A DNA stretch of 22,557 nt. Source: an uncultured Agathobacter sp. (GTDB lineage: Bacteria > Bacillota > Clostridia > Lachnospirales > Lachnospiraceae). The stretch spans positions 1 to 22,557 of the forward strand of contig CAKRKX010000037.1 in the NCBI GenBank assembly GCA_934358675.1, given 5' to 3'. Of the stretch, positions 7,406 through 13,952 are shown piece after piece; the first letter of the stretch is position 1, and each line of letters begins with the position of its first letter. Position numbers and translations under genes: made by a program. The notes beneath the pieces were generated by a model. It did not search any database. It had not been told where the DNA came from and saw nothing but the letters and a program-made list of their open reading frames with translations.

Positions 7406-8382
7406 GCCGGGCAAAAGCCGTAAGGCTGACAGTAAGTGTGCTCTGTATTCTTGCCGCAGGCTTCTTTGGTGTGCAATCGCTTAAGGCAGAGCAGAAAGAG
7501 GATTCCCTGTGGCAGAATGTAACGCTCTGTATGGAAGAGGAACTTTCTGTGGAGGACGCAGAGAATCTGTGGAATAAAGTTTTGGATGCTGCGGCGGAGG
7601 ATGACAGCAAAGCGTTCGGGTTTACCGCTTGGAAGGAGCAGACCGATCAGACGGTCACCGATCCGGATCTCGGAAGAAGTGTGCAGACGCATGTGGTTTC
7701 TTTGTATGGTTCATCGGAATCTGTGCTACCGGCAGCGCCGGTGCTCGATGCGGACGATGCTGCCGGATGTCTCGTAGCAAAAAATACGGCATGGCAGTTG
7801 TTCGGAAGTACGGATGTCGCAGGAAAAAAGATTTGTGTGGATACAAAAGAGTATACGATCCGAGGCATTGTTATGCTTCCGGCAACCGGCGTTTATGTGC
7901 AGATACGCGGAAATGAAAGTGTGCATAAAGAGATGAAGTTTAACCGACTGACGTTAGGCACTGCGGACACGGAAAGCGGAAATCAGTTTCTGTCCGAATA
8001 TGCGCTGACCGGGCGTGTGATCCGTCCGGACAATCTGCTTGATGCCACGCGTTATACAGAATTGATCCCCGGCAGGTGGTCCGACTTTGACGGATGGAAG
8101 CAGAACTGGAAGCGGTTGCAGCAGGAAATCCGGCAGAACCGGATGATGCGAAAGACGACCATCGAAGATACCTGTGAGAAATGGTATTATACGCGAATAC
8201 AGGATTTGTTTTTGGAAGTGTTCTGTGTTCTGCTCTGTGTCATCGGTTTTTTCCGGTTATTCGATGATGGAGGACGGAAGTTATTGCCTGCATTCCGATC
8301 AAATGGTAGAATGAGACACAGCAGGAAGCAAAGGAAGTGTCGGGATGCCGGAGACCATATATGTGAAAACAACGGAATATGA
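7402..8382 (+). CDS. Short MacB-periplasmic-core-like membrane protein without the FtsX channel part
   Basis: The GTG at 7402 overlaps the preceding stop (GTGA). The 326-residue product has an N-terminal membrane segment (about 7-26) and an extracytoplasmic domain. The part reading LVAKNTAWQLFGSTDVAGKKI and then YTIRGIVMLP (split here) resembles the MacB/FtsX periplasmic core. One further membrane segment lies at about 272-288. A full MacB-type permease would have three C-terminal membrane helices; these are absent and no remnant follows. The last 35 or so residues are basic, low in hydrophobicity and overlap the next gene by 38 bp in another frame. The ancestral stop may therefore have been upstream, with a T6 run at about 8247-8252 as one possible slip site. 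It probably works with the fusion protein before it; the function is unknown. Confidence 0.65.
   Translation: MSRAKAVRLTVSVLCILAAGFFGVQSLKAEQKEDSLWQNVTLCMEEELSVEDAENLWNKVLDAAAEDDSKAFGFTAWKEQTDQTVTDPDLGRSVQTHVVSLYGSSESVLPAAPVLDADDAAGCLVAKNTAWQLFGSTDVAGKKICVDTKEYTIRGIVMLPATGVYVQIRGNESVHKEMKFNRLTLGTADTESGNQFLSEYALTGRVIRPDNLLDATRYTELIPGRWSDFDGWKQNWKRLQQEIRQNRMMRKTTIEDTCEKWYYTRIQDLFLEVFCVLLCVIGFFRLFDDGGRKLLPAFRSNGRMRHSRKQRKCRDAGDHICENNGI
8284..8312 (+). promoter_or_regulatory. Sigma-70-type promoter for the metallopeptidase gene
   Basis: TTGCCT (8284-8289), a 17-bp spacer and TAGAAT (8307-8312) lie inside the 3' end of the MacB-like gene. The -10 is 32 bp before the metallopeptidase start. This would allow expression independent of the upstream operon. 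Confidence 0.5.
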
Positions 8383-8932
8383 TTATGCGATCGAATTGAT
8401 CCGTTCGGATCGCCGGACGATTGCATTACAGGTATATCCGGACGGGAGGATCATCTGTCGTGCGCCGCGCCGCGCAACGAAGCGGGAAGTAATCCGGTTC
8501 CTGGACGAACACGCGGACTGGATCGCCGGTGCATGGGAGAAGTTGCAGAAACGCATAGAAGCGAAGAAAAGCAGGAGTGCAGCATACGAAATTCCTGCAT
8601 ACGAGTCACTGACGGTTACGGATCGGAGAGCGATACAGGCGCATTTTGCCAAGCGGCTGGATCGGTATGCGCCGGACATGGGCGTGACGTACAATCGTGT
8701 CACGATCCGGAATCAAAAGGGGCGATGGGGAAGCTGCAGCAGTAAGGGAAATCTGAATTTTAATTACCGGCTTCACTATCTGCCACAGGAACTGATGGAT
8801 TATGTCGTGGTGCATGAACTGGCGCACCGGTTGGAGATGAATCATTCTGCACGTTTCTGGAACATAGTGGGGCAGTATGATCCTAAGTATCGGGAACACC
8901 AGAAGCAGCTTACGGAGATTGGGATAAACTAG
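8345..8932 (+). CDS. YgjP/DUF45-type zinc metallopeptidase (SprT/M48-like)
   Basis: This is a 195-residue soluble protein. The zinc site is HELAH at 157-161, with the third ligand probably His167 in MNHSARFW. The family block KGRWGSCSSKGNLNFNYRL (split here as one 19-residue stretch) precedes it at about 120-138. This matches the YgjP-like metal-dependent hydrolase family, whose cellular substrate is not firmly established. GGAAG lies upstream of the ATG. It begins within the end of the MacB-like gene, but a good promoter at 8284-8312 suggests separate expression. Its TAG stop overlaps the stop of the convergent Abi gene in the four bases CTAG (8929-8932). Confidence 0.93.
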   Translation: MPETIYVKTTEYDYAIELIRSDRRTIALQVYPDGRIICRAPRRATKREVIRFLDEHADWIAGAWEKLQKRIEAKKSRSAAYEIPAYESLTVTDRRAIQAHFAKRLDRYAPDMGVTYNRVTIRNQKGRWGSCSSKGNLNFNYRLHYLPQELMDYVVVHELAHRLEMNHSARFWNIVGQYDPKYREHQKQLTEIGIN

Positions 8933-9867
8933 ATTATACGAACCCGAGTTATATTTTTCCAGTTTTCAGGAAATCCCATGTAGGATAGTAACTGTGTTGC
9001 GGTTAAGTTTTCACTGTGATTTTCATACCAATTGAAAAGACGAATAAGCTGTTTCTTAAATTGGAGAAATTCATTTTGCGGAAGAAGATAGCGAAATGCG
9101 ATTACAACACTGAATAAGTCATTTTTTCCATGTATATATTGTGAGCCTTTTTTTACAATTTGTAACTTGCTATGTAGCAACGTGTCTGGAATATCAATGT
9201 ATGTGCGAAAAGAAAAAAGGCGCTCATTGTGTGCACAAACATTTCTGTATAAAGTCAGTACTTTCAGAAATTTAATCATTTCATTTTTTTGAATATATTT
9301 AAAATCTTTACATATAGATGCCTGCATGTTTTGAGGGAGAAACTCAAACATTTTTGAAAGTTGTCCGAACGTCAGAACGTTGATTGTTACCCAAAGCGGA
9401 ATATTATGATATTTATTTCTTTGATAAACAATATATTTGTGGTCGGTGCTTTGATTGGCTATGTATGCAAGAATTTTAAGTAACTTAGCAATACCGTTAC
9501 GATAATCTGGTTTGTTGCTGTAGTTATGGCAATCAAGGTACGCTGACTGAAATTCTCCATGCCTTTCGCAAAAGCGATAGGAGATGGAGGAACGTAATTG
9601 GCGCTCGACTTTGCACAGATATTTAAAAAAGATGCTTCTTAATTCTTCATCAAATATGTATAGAAGCAGAAGATCTTCAAAGTGAGTATTCGGAAGATAT
9701 TTTCGTGTGCGAGTGTTGATAAATGGTTGCTTATACCCGCTGATTAGCGCATAGTAGCTGATATTTTGGAGCATTTCCAATGCGAAAGAAGTATCTTCAA
9801 TGATTAAATTTTTCTCATTTTGGAGTTTCTCTATCTGAGAAGTGTAGGGAATGAATGGCTTTGTCAT
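8929..9867 (-). CDS. Abi_2 (AbiD/AbiF-like) HEPN abortive-infection protein
   Basis: This is a 312-residue protein with the hallmarks of the Abi_2 family. The N-terminal part includes NISYYALISGYKQPF at 35-49. ELRSIFFKYLCKVERQLRSS lies at 75-94, and IPLWVTINVLTFGQLSKMF at 156-174. A HEPN-type R-x4-H motif, RNVCAH, sits at 208-213, with Arg208 and His213 as the predicted RNase residues. Members act as phage-defence toxins that cleave RNA. The coding sequence is very AT-rich: a hand count of 9241-9300 gives 11 G/C of 60, against 40 of 60 at 8461-8520 in the neighbouring gene, so it is probably acquired. A short terminated RNA lies immediately upstream on the same strand. AAGGA precedes the ATG. 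The protein end overlaps the convergent metallopeptidase stop. Confidence 0.93.
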   Translation of the reverse strand: MTKPFIPYTSQIEKLQNEKNLIIEDTSFALEMLQNISYYALISGYKQPFINTRTRKYLPNTHFEDLLLLYIFDEELRSIFFKYLCKVERQLRSSISYRFCERHGEFQSAYLDCHNYSNKPDYRNGIAKLLKILAYIANQSTDHKYIVYQRNKYHNIPLWVTINVLTFGQLSKMFEFLPQNMQASICKDFKYIQKNEMIKFLKVLTLYRNVCAHNERLFSFRTYIDIPDTLLHSKLQIVKKGSQYIHGKNDLFSVVIAFRYLLPQNEFLQFKKQLIRLFNWYENHSENLTATQLLSYMGFPENWKNITRVRII

Positions 9868-9896
9868 AGGTTCCTTTTATATATGCACGTAATAGG

Positions 9897-9925
9897 AAAA
9901 AAGAGAGGAGCCTCGGCATCCTCTC
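9897..9925 (-). terminator. Intrinsic terminator between the small-RNA promoter and the Abi gene
   Basis: A perfect 7-bp stem GAGAGGA/UCCUCUC (9919-9925 with 9903-9909) with a 9-nt loop is followed by six U residues (9902-9897). As it lies upstream of the Abi start codon it should make most transcripts stop as the small RNA, with read-through supplying the toxin mRNA. Confidence 0.8.
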
Positions 9926-9964
9926 CCGATCGCAGGCTTCACAAGTATCTGCAATCTGATCACT
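9897..9964 (-). ncRNA. Candidate abiF-type small RNA upstream of the Abi gene
   Basis: On the minus strand a consensus promoter (9971-9999) is followed by a predicted RNA of about 68 nt that ends at a U6 tract. It contains two hairpins. The first pairs GAUUGCAG (9949-9956) with CUGCGAUC (9928-9935), 8 bp with one G-U, across a 13-nt loop. The second is the terminator stem. There is no reading frame of note. The RNA ends 30 nt before the Abi start codon. A conserved 'abiF RNA motif' upstream of Abi_2 genes is known, and AbiF proteins have been reported to be held in check by a small RNA in a toxin-antitoxin arrangement. Position, size and terminator fit that, but I cannot score the covariance model. 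Confidence 0.65.
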
Positions 9965-9970
9965 AAGGAA

Positions 9971-9999
9971 AATATAACTGAAATATTGGTAGATGTCAA
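9971..9999 (-). promoter_or_regulatory. Consensus promoter for the small RNA (and Abi by read-through)
   Basis: On the minus strand a perfect TTGACA (9999-9994), a 17-bp spacer and TATATT (9976-9971) make a strong sigma-70-type promoter. The predicted start is near 9964. Confidence 0.8.
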
Positions 10000-10003
10000 T
10001 CAG

Positions 10004-10044
10004 AAATTTTCCTCTTGATGAGTATATGATAAATAGAGGAATTT
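10004..10044. repeat. AT-rich inverted repeat at the regulator/Abi junction
   Basis: The arms AAATTTTCCTCT (10004-10015) and AGAGGAATTT (10035-10044) pair almost fully across 19 bases. The repeat covers the regulator's stop codon and lies just upstream of the small-RNA promoter. No U-tract follows on the minus strand, so it is not a convincing terminator. It may be a module boundary or a protein-binding site. Confidence 0.4.
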
Positions 10045-10480
10045 ATGTAAAAAGCAATTCTTCTTTCATTTCATCCAGCAGTTCATTCACCTGCAATACA
10101 GAGAGTTTTTTGTTGATGGAAAATATGAATATGGAGTCTCTCCGGTTCTTTGGGTAAAGTTGTCCGAATTGCGCGAGCGTGAGCGCCCGCTGCGTTTCCG
10201 GCAGATCAAGACCAAGCGCAAGGCAGAGCGCCAGAACTTTGTCTCTGGAAGGTTTTCGAGAGCCGTTTAGAATCTGGTAGCCGTAATTCCGCTGAATCTG
10301 TGCGGCTTCGATTAGTTTCGCAGGAGAAATTTTTTGCTCTGTCATTTTTGAGTTCAGATATTCGGGAAACGTCTGTAGGATTGTCTGTTCTGTCAGAGTG
10401 TTTGTGTAAGTCTGCAGTTGGGCAGTGGTTCTGGTGTCTTGCAATAGATGCATCAGTTCATCCGTGTCTTTTGATGTCAT
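10043..10480 (-). CDS. XRE-like helix-turn-helix regulator
   Basis: This 145-residue protein has a helix-turn-helix region at about 43-100. The segment KMTEQKISPAKLIEAAQIQ and then the YGYQILNGSRKPSRDKVLAL region (joined in the protein) follows the XRE/Cro pattern, with LALGLDLPETQRAL after it. The C-terminal tail (about 115-145) is unassigned. AAGGAG lies before the ATG. It is divergent from the Ser/Thr kinase with only 77 bp between start codons. A perfect AT palindrome in that gap overlaps the kinase -10. I infer that it regulates the kinase gene and perhaps itself. Abi lies downstream on the same strand but has its own promoter. Confidence 0.75.
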   Translation of the reverse strand: MTSKDTDELMHLLQDTRTTAQLQTYTNTLTEQTILQTFPEYLNSKMTEQKISPAKLIEAAQIQRNYGYQILNGSRKPSRDKVLALCLALGLDLPETQRALTLAQFGQLYPKNRRDSIFIFSINKKLSVLQVNELLDEMKEELLFT

Positions 10481-10501
10481 GTTTACTCCTTGATTTACGC
10501 C

Positions 10502-10531
10502 TTGAAAAATAATAAAATAATCATATTATTT
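10502..10531 (+). promoter_or_regulatory. Kinase promoter with overlapping palindromic operator
   Basis: TTGAAA (10502-10507), a 16-bp spacer and TATTAT (10524-10529) form a plus-strand promoter. A perfect inverted repeat AAATAAT-CAT-ATTATTT (10515-10531) covers the -10. Its position is what one expects of a repressor operator for the divergent XRE protein; binding is inferred. Confidence 0.5.
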
Positions 10532-10557
10532 CGTGTCGAAAAAAGCAAGGGGGACGC

Positions 10558-11724
10558 ATGGAACTCGCAGAGGAATATCGGTTGTCGGTATATCAGGATC
10601 TGGGAAAACTGGCGAACAAGGAACAGGTTCATATTGTAAGAAACGAAGTGACAGGGCAGATCTGCGTGAGAAAATGTGTAGCGCTGGAACTGGCTGAAAT
10701 TTATGAGTTTCTTCAGGCAAATCAAAGTCCGTATCTTCCGGTCATTTATGAATGTATCAGAAGAGAGGCGGATCTGGTTGTGATCGAGGAATATCTGACC
10801 GGAAAAACCCTTGGGGAATGGCTGAGTGATCATGCTTTTTCCGAGGAAGAGGTCACCCGGATCGGTATTGATCTGTGCCAGGCGATGGCGCCGCTTCATT
10901 ATGCCGATCCACCGATTATTTGCAGGGATTTAAAACCGGAGAATGTGATCGTTACGCTAGAAGGGCAGCTTAAGGTTATTGATTTTGATATCGCAAGAAC
11001 TTATCAGCCGGGGCAAAGCAAGGATACGGTAATGATGGGAACGCAGGGGTATGCAGCGCCGGAGCAGTTTGGTTTTGGGCAGACGGATGCGCGAACGGAC
11101 ATATACGGAATCGGTGTGCTTCTCAATTATCTGCTGACAAAGCGGTTTCCGGTGGAGGAAATCGCGCAGGGAAAACTGGGCGAAATTATCCGTTGCTGCA
11201 CACAGATTGATCCGAAAGACCGCTTTCAGAGCGTGGAGGCATTGGAACATGCATTGTCGGGGTTTCAATGCAATGCAGCCACAATGCCGGTGGAGCGTAT
11301 CAGTTATCAAGGAAAATCCGGGACTGCTTATACAAAATTAAATCAAAATGAAACATCTGGGGGACATTCCGGCAAAGACAGTGGATATCATATTCCGGGA
11401 TTCAGGAGCCGGACGCTGTGGAAGATGATGGTGGCGGTTCTTGGATATGTTTTGCTCACAGTGTTTTGTTTTACCTTGGAATTTCAGAATGCAGATGGGG
11501 TGGCGTATGATTGGAGAGGACAATGGATCGATCGCATTTGTGTATGGGGATCGCAGATCGTGTTTATCTTTCTTGCCTGTGATTACAGGGGTGTCAAAAG
11601 GCATATACGGCTGCTTCATAGTGACCGCCGCATTGTGCGCATGATCGGATATGTTTTGACGGAACTGGTCGTATTTTTTGCGGCAGCATGTGTCTGTGGA
11701 TTTTTAGAATCGATTATTTTGTAA
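10558..11724 (+). CDS. Membrane-anchored Hanks-type Ser/Thr protein kinase
   Basis: This is a 388-residue kinase. The catalytic domain (about 10-245) has the beta-3 lysine Lys39 (ICVRK), a catalytic loop CRDLKPEN at 122-129 with Asp124, Lys126 and Asn129, and the metal-binding motif as DFD at 142-144. The activation segment GTQGYAAPEQF ends at Phe171. The usual His of HRD is Cys and the Gly of DFG is Asp, but the essential catalytic residues are present. After a linker rich in Ser, Gly and Asn (about 246-282) come three hydrophobic segments at about 288-308, 325-343 and 362-386. There are no PASTA domains, so this is not a PrkC-type kinase. AGGGGG precedes the ATG. A terminator follows at 11773-11816. 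Substrates unknown. Confidence 0.92.
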   Translation: MELAEEYRLSVYQDLGKLANKEQVHIVRNEVTGQICVRKCVALELAEIYEFLQANQSPYLPVIYECIRREADLVVIEEYLTGKTLGEWLSDHAFSEEEVTRIGIDLCQAMAPLHYADPPIICRDLKPENVIVTLEGQLKVIDFDIARTYQPGQSKDTVMMGTQGYAAPEQFGFGQTDARTDIYGIGVLLNYLLTKRFPVEEIAQGKLGEIIRCCTQIDPKDRFQSVEALEHALSGFQCNAATMPVERISYQGKSGTAYTKLNQNETSGGHSGKDSGYHIPGFRSRTLWKMMVAVLGYVLLTVFCFTLEFQNADGVAYDWRGQWIDRICVWGSQIVFIFLACDYRGVKRHIRLLHSDRRIVRMIGYVLTELVVFFAAACVCGFLESIIL

Positions 11725-11772
11725 AATGTATGCAGGCAGCATACCAAATAAATAAGGAAGATCATTACAATA

Positions 11773-11816
11773 AAAGAAGCATAAGACAACAGAATGTCTT
11801 ACGCTTCTTTCTTTTT
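11773..11816 (+). terminator. Intrinsic terminator after the kinase gene
   Basis: The stem runs from 11773-11788 (AAAGAAGCATAAGACA) to 11795-11810 with one mismatch and a 6-nt loop, followed by a T-rich tract (11808-11816). The opposite side is A-rich too, so it could work in both directions. Confidence 0.8.
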
Positions 11817-11868
11817 ATCCTCTGGATTAAGCAGGGTAGGATAAAATACAACGAAAAGGAGAATGAAA

Positions 11869-12513
11869 ATGGAAAACGAAACAAAATTGTGTAAGCACTG
11901 TAAAAGCGAGATCCCAAAGGCGGCTAAGGTATGTCCGAACTGTAGAAAGAAGCAGGGAGGTATCGGTAAATGGATCATTATCGGTATTGTTGTGGTAATT
12001 TTTCTGGCGGTTGCTTTCGGAGGAGGGGATGATAAGCCGAAGAAGGTGGAGAATAAAACTGCTACGACACAGCAGGGAGAAAGTGATGATAATAAGGAAG
12101 TCGATACGCAGGAAGAAAAAGATATTTTTTCGGTGGGTGAGACTGCAGAGATGAATGATGTGCAGGTGACATTGCTGAAATATTCAGAGAGTAAGGGTTC
12201 TGAATTTAATAAACCGACTGACGGAAATGTGTTCCTCATGGCTGAATTTGAAATCGTCAATAATTCCGATTCGGAAATGAATGTCAGCAGCATGTTAAGT
12301 TTTGAGGCATACGCAGATGATTATGCTTTAAACTATTCACTTGGAGCGATAACGGAGAATAATAACACGCAGCTTGACGGAACCATTGCGGCAGGAAAGA
12401 AGATGAAGGGATATATCGGCTACGAAGTCCCGAAGGATTGGAGCACTGTGGAAATCCATTTCACAGATGATGTCTGGAGTAATAATAAATTTAAATTTGA
12501 AATTAAGAAGTAA
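11869..12513 (+). CDS. Zinc-ribbon membrane protein with DUF4352 domain
   Basis: The protein has 214 residues from the ATG at 11869, which lies 7 bases after AAGGAG (11856-11861); the in-frame ATG at 11863 is only one base from that site. Four cysteines in two C-x2-C pairs (CKHC, CPNC) make an N-terminal zinc ribbon. A single membrane segment follows (about 34-51, IGKWIIIGIVVVIFLAVAF), then an acidic linker. From about residue 85 (FSVGETAEMNDVQVTLLKY) lies a DUF4352/telokin-like beta-sandwich, expected outside the cell. The zinc ribbon would be cytoplasmic. It stands alone between a terminator and the MATE gene. Function unknown. Confidence 0.85.
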   Translation: MENETKLCKHCKSEIPKAAKVCPNCRKKQGGIGKWIIIGIVVVIFLAVAFGGGDDKPKKVENKTATTQQGESDDNKEVDTQEEKDIFSVGETAEMNDVQVTLLKYSESKGSEFNKPTDGNVFLMAEFEIVNNSDSEMNVSSMLSFEAYADDYALNYSLGAITENNNTQLDGTIAAGKKMKGYIGYEVPKDWSTVEIHFTDDVWSNNKFKFEIKK

Positions 12514-12620
12514 TAAAAAGTAGAAAAAGTGCAATTTTTGTAGGAAATTTTACAAGAAATATGGATTTCGATAGCGTATTATTGATACATATGTTAGTCT
12601 GGTATGTGAGGAGAATCCAT

Positions 12621-13943
12621 ATGTCTGTTGAAAGAAAAAATCTGACACAATTGTTTGTTCCAATTTGTTTTGAAACGCTTTTTTATATGTTGTCTGGAAT
12701 GGTTGATACGTTAATGCTATCGTCAGTGAGTGATCAGGCGGTCGGAGCGGTCGGCACGGCAAACACATATATTAATGTATTTATTATTATGTTTGGTGTG
12801 ATCTCGTCCGGTATGGTTGCGGTCATGACACAGAATATCGGAGCAGGAAGACCCGGGGTGGCTTATCAGGCAAGACAGCTCGGACTGGCATTCAATGCGA
12901 TCGTCGGAATCCTGATGTCCGTGTTTCTGGCGTTTTTTTCGGGGACAATCCTTCAGGTGGTAAGTATTGCACCGGCATTGTATGAGCCGGCGCAGACCTA
13001 TCTTCGCATTGTCGGCGGCGCATGCTTTTTGAATGCACTCATTCCGATTTTTGCGAGCTATCTGCGTGTGTTCGGATATACAAAGCAATCTTTGTTTGCA
13101 TCCATTGTAGGAAATGTGATCAACTTCATCCTGAATGCGGTATTTCTGTTTGTTTTAAACTGGGGCGTTATGGGCGTGGCAACGGCGACGGTGATTTCCC
13201 GTGTGGTAAATCTGATCTTGGTTGCGGCGATGGGAGCCGTGTTGATCAAGGCAAAAAACAGTCCGGACAGAATGCAGCCACGCAGGATTTTGGGACAGAT
13301 CATCAAGATTGGATTTCCGTCTGCCTGTGAGACTGCGCTTTACAATGTTGCAATGACGCTGGTTGTCCGTTTTATGAATCAGATGGATGCGGATGGCATG
13401 AATGTGACGGCAAGATCCTATGCGATGCAGATCGCCAATTTCTCATATTGCATCGGTGCGGCATTGGCACAGGCGAATGCGATCATGACCGGATGGAGGA
13501 TCGGTGCCAAAGAATACGAGGAATGTGCGAAGGGAACGCGCAAGGCCGCAATCTACGGAGTGATTGCCGCGACCTGCTTTTCGGTGACATTTGCTTTGCT
13601 GGGACATTATATCGTGCGCATTTTCACAGATGATCCGCAGATGATCAGCCTTGTTGTCAAGCTGCTTGCTGTCGATGTGTTTCTTGAAGTGGGACGCGTG
13701 ACAAATCTTGTCTACGGTCAGGCATTAAAGACGAGCGGAGATGCGGTATTTCCGGTTATCATGGGGGCGATATTTATGTATCTGTGTGCCGTCGGAGGAA
13801 CCTATTTCTTTGGAATTCATCTCGGATTGCTTGCGGTAGGTGGTTATATTGCGATGGCAAGTGATGAATGTGTGCGCGCGGTCGGAATGGTGCTTCGCTG
13901 GAAGACCGGAAAGTGGAAGATGAAGAGGCTGGTTGACGAATAG
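12621..13943 (+). CDS. MATE-family multidrug/cation antiporter
   Basis: This is a 440-residue protein with about twelve membrane segments in two related halves, typical of MATE transporters that export drugs or metabolites against Na+ or H+. The first half carries LFVPICFETLFYMLSGMVDT and the second half the matching segment IKIGFPSACETALYNVAMT. The start chosen is ATG 12621 (MSVERKNLTQLF), 7 bases after AGGAG (12609-12613); the ATG at 12561 adds a leader without a ribosome site. An AraC regulator begins 9 bp downstream, so the two are probably co-transcribed and the regulator may control the exporter. Substrate not predictable. Confidence 0.94.
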   Translation: MSVERKNLTQLFVPICFETLFYMLSGMVDTLMLSSVSDQAVGAVGTANTYINVFIIMFGVISSGMVAVMTQNIGAGRPGVAYQARQLGLAFNAIVGILMSVFLAFFSGTILQVVSIAPALYEPAQTYLRIVGGACFLNALIPIFASYLRVFGYTKQSLFASIVGNVINFILNAVFLFVLNWGVMGVATATVISRVVNLILVAAMGAVLIKAKNSPDRMQPRRILGQIIKIGFPSACETALYNVAMTLVVRFMNQMDADGMNVTARSYAMQIANFSYCIGAALAQANAIMTGWRIGAKEYEECAKGTRKAAIYGVIAATCFSVTFALLGHYIVRIFTDDPQMISLVVKLLAVDVFLEVGRVTNLVYGQALKTSGDAVFPVIMGAIFMYLCAVGGTYFFGIHLGLLAVGGYIAMASDECVRAVGMVLRWKTGKWKMKRLVDE

Positions 13944-13952
13944 GAGCAGGGA

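Noticed and set aside
7402..8382. Calling the gene a full MacB-type ABC permease
   Set aside because: The C-terminal three-helix FtsX part is missing and no ATPase gene is adjacent, so only the core-like domain is claimed.
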